Source: a virus. Taken from it: a DNA stretch of 38,439 nt. The notes under the pieces were generated by a model that had not been told where the DNA came from, did no database searches, and was given only the letters and a program-made list of their open reading frames with translations. The stretch is taken from IMG/VR virus record IMGVR_UViG_3300031975_000202, positions 1 to 38,439 of that record, one strand, 5' to 3'. A program made the translations under genes and the position numbers. Below are positions 8,602 to 15,001 of this stretch, in pieces (the first letter of the stretch is position 1; every line of letters starts with the position of its first letter).

Positions 8602-9187
8602 TATCCAGGCCCAATTCTGCGTCTACATCTAACGCTTCCCCGTCAATAATTACAGCAGTATCCATCTCTGCCACAGGATTTGCTAGTTTTGTTAGTTTAG
8701 AACGTAGTTTCTCGCGTAAATCATCCGTAGATTGGTGTGTTATAGTAACTTCGGACTTCTCTGCGAACAATCCTACGTCTGAAATCTTACCTAGAAGCTC
8801 TAATGCACGTATTCGTACACGAGGATCAGGGTTATCGGTCTCTAACAGTAACTTATTTGTCACAAGGTGACGTATCTGCACAGAACTTTCTACTACAGAC
8901 TGCCCAAATTCCTGTATGATACTGTTTGTAAGGAGTAGTGATGCTGGAGTTAGAGTAGCAATCCGCTTATGTGTAACTTTTTTAGACGTCTTTTCAGGGT
9001 CATTTGCATAAGCATTAACAATCTTAGCTGCAGTTTCCTTATCTTCCTTAGTTGGTTTTACATCTAACCCGTGTTTTGCAAGTTCTGCTGCAGTGTTGGA
9101 TGCTGACTCCATACGATCCTTTAGATCTACAGGCGGTGGAGACTCTGATAATTTTACATTCAGTTCAGGTTCTACTGTTATTGTCAT
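8594..9187 (-). CDS. terS: terminase small subunit (DNA recognition)
   Basis: 197 residues from ATG 9187; a longer frame would need a TTG at 9247 without a visible ribosome-binding site. The N-terminal 60 residues are charged. The middle is helical (LTPASLLLTNSIIQEFGQSVV). The segment RIRALELLGKISDVGLFAEK, followed by a basic helix, is typical of the oligomerisation region of marine phage small terminases. It recognises the packaging site and hands DNA to the large subunit. It is the first gene of the head operon, next to the divergent control region. No clear ribosome-binding site precedes the chosen ATG, so the start is less certain than the identity. Confidence 0.72.
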   Translation of the reverse strand: MTITVEPELNVKLSESPPPVDLKDRMESASNTAAELAKHGLDVKPTKEDKETAAKIVNAYANDPEKTSKKVTHKRIATLTPASLLLTNSIIQEFGQSVVESSVQIRHLVTNKLLLETDNPDPRVRIRALELLGKISDVGLFAEKSEVTITHQSTDDLREKLRSKLTKLANPVAEMDTAVIIDGEALDVDAELGLDSE

Positions 9188-9435
9188 TTTTACATCGCAG
9201 GTTGTTAGCCGTAAACGTGTTATAGGACGAAAAAAAATTTTACACAAGCCTTTTGAGATTTATAGGGGGGGCCTTTGCTATATAGAGGGGGGTGGGGTAG
9301 CCAAACTCAAAAAATATAGAATTATTCGTGGAAAATAGTAATACATAGACGTACATGGAACCAGCTTGACAAAGTGGGTCATGGGGGGAGGGTAGGTATC
9401 GCCAAATGTAGTTTCGTGTCAATTCGTGTAGTCCC

Positions 9436-9465
9436 TTGTGTAAACGTGTTATCCTATGCTATAAA
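9436..9465 (+). promoter_or_regulatory. probable promoter of the 9533 gene
   Basis: TTGTGT (9436-9441), an 18-nt spacer and TATAAA (9460-9465). The expected start near 9472 would put the first GTTATGGG palindrome (9490-9508) in the 5' untranslated region, as at the 10912 promoter. Confidence 0.45.
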
Positions 9466-9489
9466 TAGTTATCGGCCAAATGGTTCGAC

Positions 9490-9508
9490 GTTATGGGCTT
9501 CCCATAAC
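9490..9508. repeat. palindrome 1 of 11 (GTTATGGG-CTT-CCCATAAC)
   Basis: A perfect 8-bp inverted repeat with a 3-nt centre. It lies between the candidate promoter at 9436 and the ATG at 9533; the gap to the ATG is 24 nt and the AGGAG site is at 9519-9523. An ATG inside the palindrome would be stopped at once by the TAA in its right arm. Confidence 0.9.
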
Positions 9509-9532
9509 ACACATAACTAGGAGTTATATACT

Positions 9533-10189
9533 ATGACTAATAACTATATCGCATCGGCAAGGGACGCGCTTGCAACACCTCTAACAGATTGGAACAAGGC
9601 AAGTAACAATGCTGATAGAAAGGCATCTGGCTTGGGTGCAATAGCAATAGAACATGAGATCAAATCTACCGATACATTCGCGCCAATACTTGGCAAGGAT
9701 AAAGTTAATCCTAAATCAACAGCGAGTGTTGAACTGTTCGCAATGCTTAAAGAGGTTTTGGTTGAGACGTGTTTACTTAAACCAGAACAAGCTCTATATA
9801 ACTTTGATCTTGATGCCTATAGAAAAAAGCTAGGCATTACATTAAAAGAGAAAAGCTTTAATGTGGCATACCAGAAAAAAGCTCAAGGTAAATCTCAAGC
9901 CATCCAAAAGCTTGGCTCTAAGATGCGAGATTTTCGTAAAGTTATAATTACCGCTGAAGATGTGGACAAGCCAAAAGCTGAACCTAAAACTCCGATTGTA
10001 TCGGCAAGAGATAACCTCAAGCGAGTATTTAATATACTTAATCATGATACTAAGTTATCCGATGGTTTTATCAGCCATGAATTAAAACTTGGCGACGATG
10101 GTGCTATGGAAAGGACTAAGTTACTTACAACTATCCAAGGACTATATAAACAACTCGGTGGTAAAGGTCCACTTACATCACAAGACTAA
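9533..10189 (+). CDS. early single-gene unit, unknown function
   Basis: 218 residues, MTNNYIASARDALATPLTDW onward, with a good AGGAG site 9 nt before the ATG. It is a soluble, largely helical, Lys-rich protein with no membrane segment. There are two similar short stretches: SARDALATPL near the start and SARDNLKRVFNIL at about residue 159, suggesting two related helical parts. It is the only gene between its own promoter and a strong terminator, so it is expressed apart from the operon downstream. A separately transcribed gene at the head of the early side is a reasonable place for a regulator or a host take-over protein, and it would be the first candidate for a protein that reads the palindromes; this is speculation. 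No family was recognised. Confidence 0.7.
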   Translation: MTNNYIASARDALATPLTDWNKASNNADRKASGLGAIAIEHEIKSTDTFAPILGKDKVNPKSTASVELFAMLKEVLVETCLLKPEQALYNFDLDAYRKKLGITLKEKSFNVAYQKKAQGKSQAIQKLGSKMRDFRKVIITAEDVDKPKAEPKTPIVSARDNLKRVFNILNHDTKLSDGFISHELKLGDDGAMERTKLLTTIQGLYKQLGGKGPLTSQD

Positions 10190-10195
10190 CAACTT

Positions 10196-10222
10196 GGGGA
10201 GCTTAATTGCTCCCCTTTTTTT
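10196..10222 (+). terminator. strong rho-independent terminator after the 9533 gene
   Basis: GGGGAGC-TTAATT-GCTCCCC forms a perfect 7-bp stem, followed by seven T. It lies 6 nt after the stop codon. It isolates the 9533 gene from the origin-like region and the following operon. Confidence 0.95.
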
Positions 10223-10235
10223 GTACCTAAAAAAA

Positions 10236-10386
10236 GATACCAGTTGTAGTATAGCGCCGCGCCTGGCTGCGCTCGTGTGTACCACATGAGAATACGATAC
10301 CAGTTGTTGTTCCGCACCTCGCCTTACAATGTGTCACGTTATGGGGAGCCCATAACACCACATGAATAAATGATACCAGTTGTTGT
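10236..10386 (+). repeat. three direct repeats of GATACCAGTTGTWGT
   Basis: Copies at 10236-10250 (with A at the variable base), 10296-10310 and 10372-10386 (both with T), starting 60 and 76 bp apart. They alternate with palindrome 2 in a non-coding stretch, all in the same orientation. Two weaker matches to the core ACCAGTT follow the last palindrome near 17455 and 17461. They could be protein-binding sites of the replication or partition type; function unknown. Confidence 0.75.
10338..10356. repeat. palindrome 2 of 11 (GTTATGGG-GAG-CCCATAAC)
   Basis: Same perfect 8-bp arms, 3-nt centre. It is not in front of a gene but between the second and third GATACCAGTTGT repeats. The preceding bases are TGTCAC, close to the CAC that flanks most copies. 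Confidence 0.9.
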
Positions 10387-10461
10387 TTAGCGGTGTGCCT
10401 CACGATGACACGTTTTGGTACGTATACACACGTGACACAGGCGCTGCGCATTATGTGGCAC

Positions 10462-10480
10462 GTTATGGGAGGCCCATAAC
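10462..10480. repeat. palindrome 3 of 11 (GTTATGGG-AGG-CCCATAAC)
   Basis: Same arms, 3-nt centre. It directly abuts the first TAATGTTCCA unit of the iteron-like array at 10481, which links the palindrome family physically to the candidate origin. Confidence 0.9.
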
Positions 10481-10835
10481 TAATGTTCCATAATGTTCCA
10501 TGTAATGTTCCAAAAAAGGGGGTAATGTTCCATAATGTTCCATAAATATTTACCGAAAGTGTACATTATGTTTTCGTTGTAAAACGTTGTATCTGGTTGT
10601 ACATGGTGCAATGTGGCTATGCGAAAACCCTCTATATATATATATATTTATATAATGTTCCAAAACCCGCGAAATTGAGCGACCTTGTTGGGAAAGACCT
10701 CTCGCAGATTGCTCTGTTCCATTTCTCAATCGCACATTTTAAGTCGTCCTCAATTTCCCTAAAAATGGAACATTGGAACATTGCTTTGTTTTCAATGACT
10801 TACAGACACACGCAACGGAACATTATGGAACATTA
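10481..10835. other. iteron-like array with AT-rich core: candidate replication origin
   Basis: TAATGTTCCA occurs six times in the plus orientation (10481-10490, 10491-10500, 10503-10512, 10523-10532, 10533-10542, 10653-10662). Four near-identical copies of its reverse complement follow (from 10766, 10774, 10816 and 10826). The two-unit block at 10481-10500 and the inverted block at 10816-10835 agree in 19 of 20 positions, so the ends form a long inverted repeat. Between them is an uninterrupted A/T tract of about 24 bp of TA steps (10633-10656). No gene is supported here. Iterons around a melting element are the usual design of a protein-initiated origin. It could also be a large regulatory or packaging site. 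Confidence 0.6.
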
Positions 10836-10911
10836 CAGTACATTACATCGCTTACCACCATCCAACACTATTTATAGTAGTATCTCACGCCCTGATACGT
10901 TCTACTCTCAT

Positions 10912-10940
10912 TTGACATTGGTTACAAAGTATGGTATAGT
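10912..10940 (+). promoter_or_regulatory. consensus sigma-70 promoter of the early operon
   Basis: TTGACA (10912-10917), exactly 17 nt, then TATAGT (10935-10940). This is the best sigma-70-type promoter in the window. Transcription would start near 10947, about 30 nt before palindrome 4 and 70 nt before the ATG at 11017. It would serve the palindrome-spaced operon from 11017 to 17403 and perhaps beyond. Confidence 0.85.
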
Positions 10941-10976
10941 ATATGTATGGGCACAGTATATTTACCCTACAGCAAC

Positions 10977-10995
10977 GTTATGGGCCCCCCATAAC
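10977..10995. repeat. palindrome 4 of 11 (GTTATGGG-CCC-CCCATAAC)
   Basis: Perfect 8-bp arms, 3-nt centre, in the 5' untranslated region between the strong promoter and the ATG at 11017 (gap 21 nt). It is the last copy with a 3-nt centre. Confidence 0.9.
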
Positions 10996-11016
10996 ACAAC
11001 CATAGAGGAACACGTT

Positions 11017-11253
11017 ATGACACATACTAGTAAGACTACTGGCAAATACTTGCACAGTGACATCGTCACCCATGAAGAGAAACGTTCATGGAAACTCAGT
11101 GATACCGTCAAAGATGAAGAGCAGATGTTCTGGGAACTCCCTAACACTATGCCTACCATCACAACGCAAGACTATTTCCATTACACATGGCAAGTCAAGC
11201 CATCGGACAACCGTTCACCATTCCCTCACAACAACAAGACAGAGAGAGTGTAA
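11017..11253 (+). CDS. small protein of unknown function, first gene of the palindrome operon
   Basis: 78 residues, MTHTSKTTGKYLHSDIVTHE onward, from ATG 11017 with GAGGAA about 7 nt upstream. A longer frame reaches back to 10597, but it would run through the AT tract, the inverted iterons and the consensus promoter, so the short form is chosen. The protein is hydrophilic, rich in His, Thr and Trp, with no membrane segment or recognised motif. The stop codon at 11251-11253 is followed by CAC and palindrome 5. Being first behind the strongest promoter suggests an early, perhaps host-directed, role; no function can be assigned. Confidence 0.6.
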   Translation: MTHTSKTTGKYLHSDIVTHEEKRSWKLSDTVKDEEQMFWELPNTMPTITTQDYFHYTWQVKPSDNRSPFPHNNKTERV

Positions 11254-11256
11254 CAC

Positions 11257-11274
11257 GTTATGGGCTCCCATAAC
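11257..11274. repeat. palindrome 5 of 11 (GTTATGGG-CT-CCCATAAC)
   Basis: Perfect 8-bp arms, 2-nt centre, three bases after the preceding stop codon. The ATG inside it (11260) is in frame with the zinc-ribbon gene and is its most likely start, so here the palindrome encodes MGSHN. Confidence 0.9.
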
Positions 11275-11484
11275 ACAGCCGAATTACTGGCATCATGTAG
11301 TTTGTGTGGTGATGAATACCCACAAGCACGTAGAGAGTTGGGATATTATTCATGTCTATCATGTGGTGACAAGGAAGCCACCGAGACAAGACTGGGTTGG
11401 ACAATCGTACCAACACCCAAAGGTCACTACACCAGAGTGACTAACCTAGAGGAACTCAAGCACCTCAATCAGAAAATCAAGTAA
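11260..11484 (+). CDS. small zinc-ribbon protein
   Basis: 74 residues with two CxxC knuckles, C13-x2-C16 (CSLC) and C32-x2-C35 (CLSC), spaced as in a zinc ribbon. The C-terminal half is basic and ends in a short helix (LEELKHLNQKIK). The start is unusual: the only in-frame ATG before the first knuckle is at 11260, inside palindrome 5, six bases after the previous stop codon, with no good ribosome-binding site. Translation is therefore probably coupled to the upstream gene, or starts at a non-ATG codon. Such small ribbons usually bind nucleic acid or a protein partner, often in transcription. The specific role is unknown. Confidence 0.7.
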   Translation: MGSHNTAELLASCSLCGDEYPQARRELGYYSCLSCGDKEATETRLGWTIVPTPKGHYTRVTNLEELKHLNQKIK

Positions 11485-11485
11485 C

Positions 11486-11503
11486 GTTATGGGCTCCCAT
11501 AAC
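11486..11503. repeat. palindrome 6 of 11 (GTTATGGG-CT-CCCATAAC)
   Basis: Perfect arms, 2-nt centre, one base after the stop codon of the zinc-ribbon gene and 19 nt before the ATG of the AAA ATPase. The internal ATG opens a 13-codon frame that ends at 11530, just past the next gene's start codon. Confidence 0.9.
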
Positions 11504-11522
11504 ACAGTAGAAAGGAAGAACA

Positions 11523-12614
11523 ATGACTAAGACAGCGACAGCAATGTATGCGAATGACCTAGACGAGGCTACGAACTTGATAGCCAACGTGGGTAAAGAC
11601 GTTACCATAATACTACGAGGTCACACAGGTTGCGGTAAAACGTCAACCTTGAAAACGTTGGAAGGTATGTTCCCAGACCACAAACCCATATACCTAGATT
11701 GCACAAGCCTAGATCTGGGTGATCTGTGGGTTCCAGTGCATGACCGAGAGAATGGTTGTATCAAGATGGTTCCAAATGAATCGCTTGGCGTACACACAGG
11801 TAAACCTGTTATCCTACTCATGGACGAGTTTCCAAAAGCTAACAAGTCTGTGAAGAATGGTTTGTTGCGTGTCATACTTGAACGTAGTGTGAATGGTGTA
11901 CCGCTACACCCTGACAGTATTGTCTATGCGACAGGTAATCTATCGGACGAGGGGCTAGGTGATATGCTCGAAGCACACCAAGGCAATCGTATCTGTGTGG
12001 TTGAGACAGCCAAACCGATAGCAGAGCAATGGATTGCGTGGGCAATAAACAATGACGTTGACCCTGCGGTTATGTCCTTTGCGAATGAGAACCCACAGAT
12101 ATTCGCAGACTTCAGAGATGTGCAGAACCCAGAGGATAACCAATATATCTTCCACCCAAGACGAGGAGCAAGCGAACAGTTTGTTACACCGAGGTCTCTG
12201 GAGAAGGCATCGGACGTGATGAAGATACGTGAACACCTCACCACAAACTCGCTGACAAGTGCGTTGATCGGTACGATTGGCTCACGTGCGGCTATGGATA
12301 TGCTTGCCTATACCAAATTGGTAGACGACTTACCCAAGCTAGAGGACATCAAGACAAGTCCGACAACCGCGAAAGTACCAACAACCGCAAGTGCGTTGTG
12401 TATGATTGTGTATCGCACACTGGCTTCGATAGAGAAAGACTGGGTTGGCGCATGGTTGACATACCTAAAGAGGTTACCACCAGAGGCACAAGCCATGTTC
12501 GCAAATGGTGTACGTTCACCCAAGTACAACAAGCAGTCAATCATTATGACACACAAGCTGTTCACAGAATGGGCGAGAGACAATACCCATATGTTTGCGG
12601 CAGATAAAGTTTAA
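11523..12614 (+). CDS. MoxR/CobS-type AAA+ ATPase
   Basis: 363 residues, ATG 11523 with AGGAAG upstream. A single AAA_5-type module is present: Walker A GHTGCGKT (33-40), Walker B VILLMDE (96-102), sensor-1 ATGN (136-139) and a likely arginine finger near R156. The C-terminal half is helical, as in the lid of MoxR proteins. MoxR ATPases are hexameric remodelling chaperones that work with a VWA-domain partner to insert a metal or activate or dismantle a protein complex. The partner here is the VWA protein at 13761-14960, with a DUF3150-like protein between. Cyanophages carry a related gene often called cobS, but I see no cobalt-chelation context, so I do not use that name. Palindromes flank the gene on both sides. 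Confidence 0.85.
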   Translation: MTKTATAMYANDLDEATNLIANVGKDVTIILRGHTGCGKTSTLKTLEGMFPDHKPIYLDCTSLDLGDLWVPVHDRENGCIKMVPNESLGVHTGKPVILLMDEFPKANKSVKNGLLRVILERSVNGVPLHPDSIVYATGNLSDEGLGDMLEAHQGNRICVVETAKPIAEQWIAWAINNDVDPAVMSFANENPQIFADFRDVQNPEDNQYIFHPRRGASEQFVTPRSLEKASDVMKIREHLTTNSLTSALIGTIGSRAAMDMLAYTKLVDDLPKLEDIKTSPTTAKVPTTASALCMIVYRTLASIEKDWVGAWLTYLKRLPPEAQAMFANGVRSPKYNKQSIIMTHKLFTEWARDNTHMFAADKV

Positions 12615-12617
12615 CAC

Positions 12618-12635
12618 GTTATGGGAACCCATAAC
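12618..12635. repeat. palindrome 7 of 11 (GTTATGGG-AA-CCCATAAC)
   Basis: Perfect arms, 2-nt centre, CAC between it and the preceding stop codon, 18 nt before the ATG at 12654. Its internal ATG (12621) is in frame with the next gene and would add MGTHNTTEEKK to the product. Confidence 0.9.
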
Positions 12636-12653
12636 ACAACAGAGGAGAAGAAA

Positions 12654-12854
12654 ATGAATACAATGAAAAAGATTAACAACCTGCTTCGCATAAAGGACGA
12701 GGTTTTGGATACTTTCAATAACTACGATGAGTACGAACTTAGAATGAAAGTACACAATGAATACGTAGAGAGTTGTCTGACATATGATGAAATGGAAATA
12801 TATTTAACTTTATTCGAACAAAGATTATGGAAAAAAATGGAGGAAGTACAATGA
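12654..12854 (+). CDS. small helical acidic protein
   Basis: 66 residues, MNTMKKINNLLRIKDEVLDT onward, from ATG 12654 behind GAGGAG. An in-frame ATG inside palindrome 7 (12621) is an alternative start. It is almost entirely charged helix with a probable coiled coil, and has no membrane segment. It overlaps the next gene by ATGA, so it is coupled to the DUF3150-like protein and may be a subunit or adaptor of the same AAA/VWA module. No family recognised. Confidence 0.65.
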   Translation: MNTMKKINNLLRIKDEVLDTFNNYDEYELRMKVHNEYVESCLTYDEMEIYLTLFEQRLWKKMEEVQ

Positions 12855-13729
12855 ATACATCATCAATCCCAAGCATAGGGTCAAGTGCAATGCTTACCAC
12901 ATACAAAGCATCTGTATACACAGGTCGTAAGCTAGACAAACGTGCATCGCAAGAGGTGGAGTATCGTAACAATGCCACACCTCAGATGGCGAATGTCCAT
13001 AAGAAGTTACTGGGTAATTGTGAAGAACTCACAGCCATTCAGAAACACGTAGCCAATACACGTAATGCACACTCGTTTGCTACACTGGCGTGGGAAGACA
13101 ATGGCGCGAGGTTGATAACAACAGCCGCATACTTTGAGTACACCAAGATGATGTCAGGTGCAGAGCAAGTGTTCTGGAAACTCGTTGATGATCTTGTTGC
13201 AGTGTATGATAATGCCACGCAAGAAGCACGCCAACATCTGGGTGACTTGTTCAATGAAGCTGACTACCCAAACGTAGAGGAGTTAAGACGTAAGTTTGGT
13301 TGGAGTTTAACTATCGCACCCATACCACAGTCAGGTGACTTTCGGTTGGACATACAGAACGATGCGATGGAAGAACTCAAGCTACAATACGAGCAGAGTT
13401 TGGAAGCCAAGATCAATGGTTCGATGAATGATGTATGGACACGTTTACACGAGGCACTCGACAGTATGTCTACCCGTATCGACTATGGTGACCATGAGCA
13501 GAAGAAGATATTTCGAGATACACTTGTCACTAATCTGACAGACGTTCTTGATATGTTGGATACGTTCAATGTCACTAACGACCCAAAAATGCGGGAGATG
13601 AAAGCACAGCTAGAGGACACGTTATCAGGTGTTACTCCAGATGCGCTACGCGAGGACGGACATCTACGTGCGCAGACTAAGCGTGACATAGATGAAGCAA
13701 TCAAACAGCTACCGACATTAGGTTGGTAG
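12851..13729 (+). CDS. DUF3150-like protein of the AAA/VWA module
   Basis: 292 residues, ATG 12851 behind GGAGG, overlapping the preceding stop by ATGA. It is helical throughout, with the landmark LGDLFNEADYPNVEELRRKFG (about residues 135-155) followed by a short strand-rich piece, then long helices. This resembles phage DUF3150 proteins, which are found beside MoxR ATPase and VWA genes; the match is from memory of the family and should be checked. Its place between the ATPase and VWA genes suggests it is the third component, perhaps a scaffold or substrate adaptor. The stop codon shares its last base with palindrome 8. Confidence 0.6.
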   Translation: MNTSSIPSIGSSAMLTTYKASVYTGRKLDKRASQEVEYRNNATPQMANVHKKLLGNCEELTAIQKHVANTRNAHSFATLAWEDNGARLITTAAYFEYTKMMSGAEQVFWKLVDDLVAVYDNATQEARQHLGDLFNEADYPNVEELRRKFGWSLTIAPIPQSGDFRLDIQNDAMEELKLQYEQSLEAKINGSMNDVWTRLHEALDSMSTRIDYGDHEQKKIFRDTLVTNLTDVLDMLDTFNVTNDPKMREMKAQLEDTLSGVTPDALREDGHLRAQTKRDIDEAIKQLPTLGW

Positions 13730-13746
13730 TTATGGGAACCCATAAC
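13729..13746. repeat. palindrome 8 of 11 (GTTATGGG-AA-CCCATAAC)
   Basis: Perfect arms, 2-nt centre. Its first G is the last base of the preceding stop codon, and its end is 14 nt before the next ATG, with AAGGAG in between. The internal ATG opens a 13-codon frame ending at 13773, across the next start codon. Confidence 0.9.
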
Positions 13747-13760
13747 AGGAAGGAGATATT

Positions 13761-14960
13761 ATGTTATCACTAGGAGCAAAACTAACCCCAGAGCAGAGGC
13801 TACAGAAAGCTACCTCTGACATCATGGGTCACGAGAGGTATGCCGCGTTGGGTGGTGTACTTATGATCGGTGAGAGTGGCATCAAGGAAGATGCTGAATG
13901 TGCCACCGCATACACCAATGGGAAAGACTGTTACTATGGTCGTTCCTTTGTCGAAGGGTTGACCGATGCAGAGTTGCGATTTCTCGTACTACACGAGAAC
14001 TTTCACAAGATGTATCGTCACCTGATAACGTGGCAACACCTGAGTAAGAAGTGTAAGCAGACCGCAAACATGGCAATGGATCACGTCATTAACACAGAAC
14101 TTGTCAAAGAAAATACAGATGGGTTTGCCACTATGATTGAGGGCGGTTGTTGTGACAGCAAGTATCTTGGTTGGGATACAGCCAAGGTGTTCAATGACAT
14201 CTATGATGGTCAAGGTGGCGGTCAAGATAACGGTCAAGATAACGGTCAAGGCACTGGCATTGATGAACATGACTGGGATGCGGCACAAGATATGACAGCC
14301 GAGGAACAGAACGAGTTGTCACGTGAGATTGATGAGAACTTACGGCAAGGTCAGATCACAGCAGGTAAACTTGGCAATGGTGCGAACCGCGACTTGTCAG
14401 ATATACTTTCACCCCCTGTGAATTGGCGTGAAGTTTTGAAACAGTTTGCGTATACTAATTGTTCTGGGTCAGACTACTCCTCCTACGCTAAACGCAACAG
14501 GCGGTTCATGGACAGTGATGTGATATTACCTTCTGGTGTATCAGATACGATTGACGGCATTGTTGTTGGTGGTGATATGTCTGGGTCTATTGGTATCCGC
14601 GAGCAGAGTATCATCAAGGGTGGTGTCAAAGATTGTGCTGAGATGGTCAAACCTCAATGGCTACGTATGCTCTATTGGGATACGAAAGTTGTGGGTGATG
14701 AGACATACACCATTGATGAACTCGACGAGTTTGTATCTCGTACCAAGCCTGTAGGCGGTGGCGGTACAGATGTGGAGTGCGTGCCTAGGTATATGCAGGA
14801 TAAGAAAATCACACCGCAAGCGGCTATCATTATTACAGATGGTCACCTGTATGGTGGTTGGGGCAAGTGGGATTGCCCTGTGTTGTGGGTCATCATCGAC
14901 AACAAACACGCTACACCCAATGTTGGACAAGTAGTCCACGTCAATTCAAACGATCTATAA
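13761..14960 (+). CDS. metallopeptidase-like plus VWA-domain protein (DUF2201 type)
   Basis: 399 residues, ATG 13761 behind AAGGAG. The N-terminal domain carries a zinc-peptidase motif HENFH (78-82, HExxH) and downstream helical residues (MAMDHVINTELV). A Gly/Gln/Asn/Asp linker with GQDNGQDNGQG follows at 152-164. The C-terminal domain is a von Willebrand A fold with an intact metal site: DMSGS (272-276), GGGGTD (332-337) and ITDG (358-361). This architecture matches the DUF2201 family, which pairs with MoxR-type ATPases. The protein is expected to bind Mg2+ through the MIDAS and dock on the AAA hexamer encoded at 11523-12614. Whether the HExxH cleaves protein or is structural is not known. 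The substrate in the infected cell is unknown. Confidence 0.82.
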   Translation: MLSLGAKLTPEQRLQKATSDIMGHERYAALGGVLMIGESGIKEDAECATAYTNGKDCYYGRSFVEGLTDAELRFLVLHENFHKMYRHLITWQHLSKKCKQTANMAMDHVINTELVKENTDGFATMIEGGCCDSKYLGWDTAKVFNDIYDGQGGGQDNGQDNGQGTGIDEHDWDAAQDMTAEEQNELSREIDENLRQGQITAGKLGNGANRDLSDILSPPVNWREVLKQFAYTNCSGSDYSSYAKRNRRFMDSDVILPSGVSDTIDGIVVGGDMSGSIGIREQSIIKGGVKDCAEMVKPQWLRMLYWDTKVVGDETYTIDELDEFVSRTKPVGGGGTDVECVPRYMQDKKITPQAAIIITDGHLYGGWGKWDCPVLWVIIDNKHATPNVGQVVHVNSNDL

Positions 14961-14964
14961 ACAC

Positions 14965-14982
14965 GTTATGGGCTCCCATAAC
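14965..14982. repeat. palindrome 9 of 11 (GTTATGGG-CT-CCCATAAC)
   Basis: Perfect arms, 2-nt centre, four bases (ACAC) after the preceding stop and 19 nt before the ATG at 15002. The internal ATG opens a 15-codon frame ending at 15015. Confidence 0.9.
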
Positions 14983-15001
14983 ATTACAGAAAGGAAATAC
15001 A

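Larger units (their letters stand above)
9188..9532. promoter_or_regulatory. divergent control region between late (minus) and early (plus) genes
   Basis: 345 bp without a credible gene. It must contain the promoter for the leftward head operon and the one for the rightward gene at 9533. The plus strand carries long G-runs (G7 at 9265-9271, G6 at 9287-9292, G4 at 9294-9297, G3 at 9376-9378, G6 at 9383-9388, G3 at 9390-9392) separated by AT-rich pieces. A TTGACA at 9366-9371 has no -10 box at a usable distance. I see no clear consensus promoter for the minus-strand side, which is expected if late genes need an activator. Confidence 0.55.

Noticed and set aside
9366-9371. TTGACA as a promoter in the divergent region
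   Set aside because: No -10-like hexamer at 15-19 nt; the downstream bases are a G-run.
10597-11016. N-terminal extension of the 11017 gene
   Set aside because: It would translate the AT tract, the inverted iterons, the consensus promoter and palindrome 4, and a better start with a ribosome-binding site exists at 11017.
14858-15001. N-terminal extension of the 15002 gene
   Set aside because: It overlaps the VWA gene by 100 nt and runs through palindrome 9; the ATG at 15002 has a proper ribosome-binding site.
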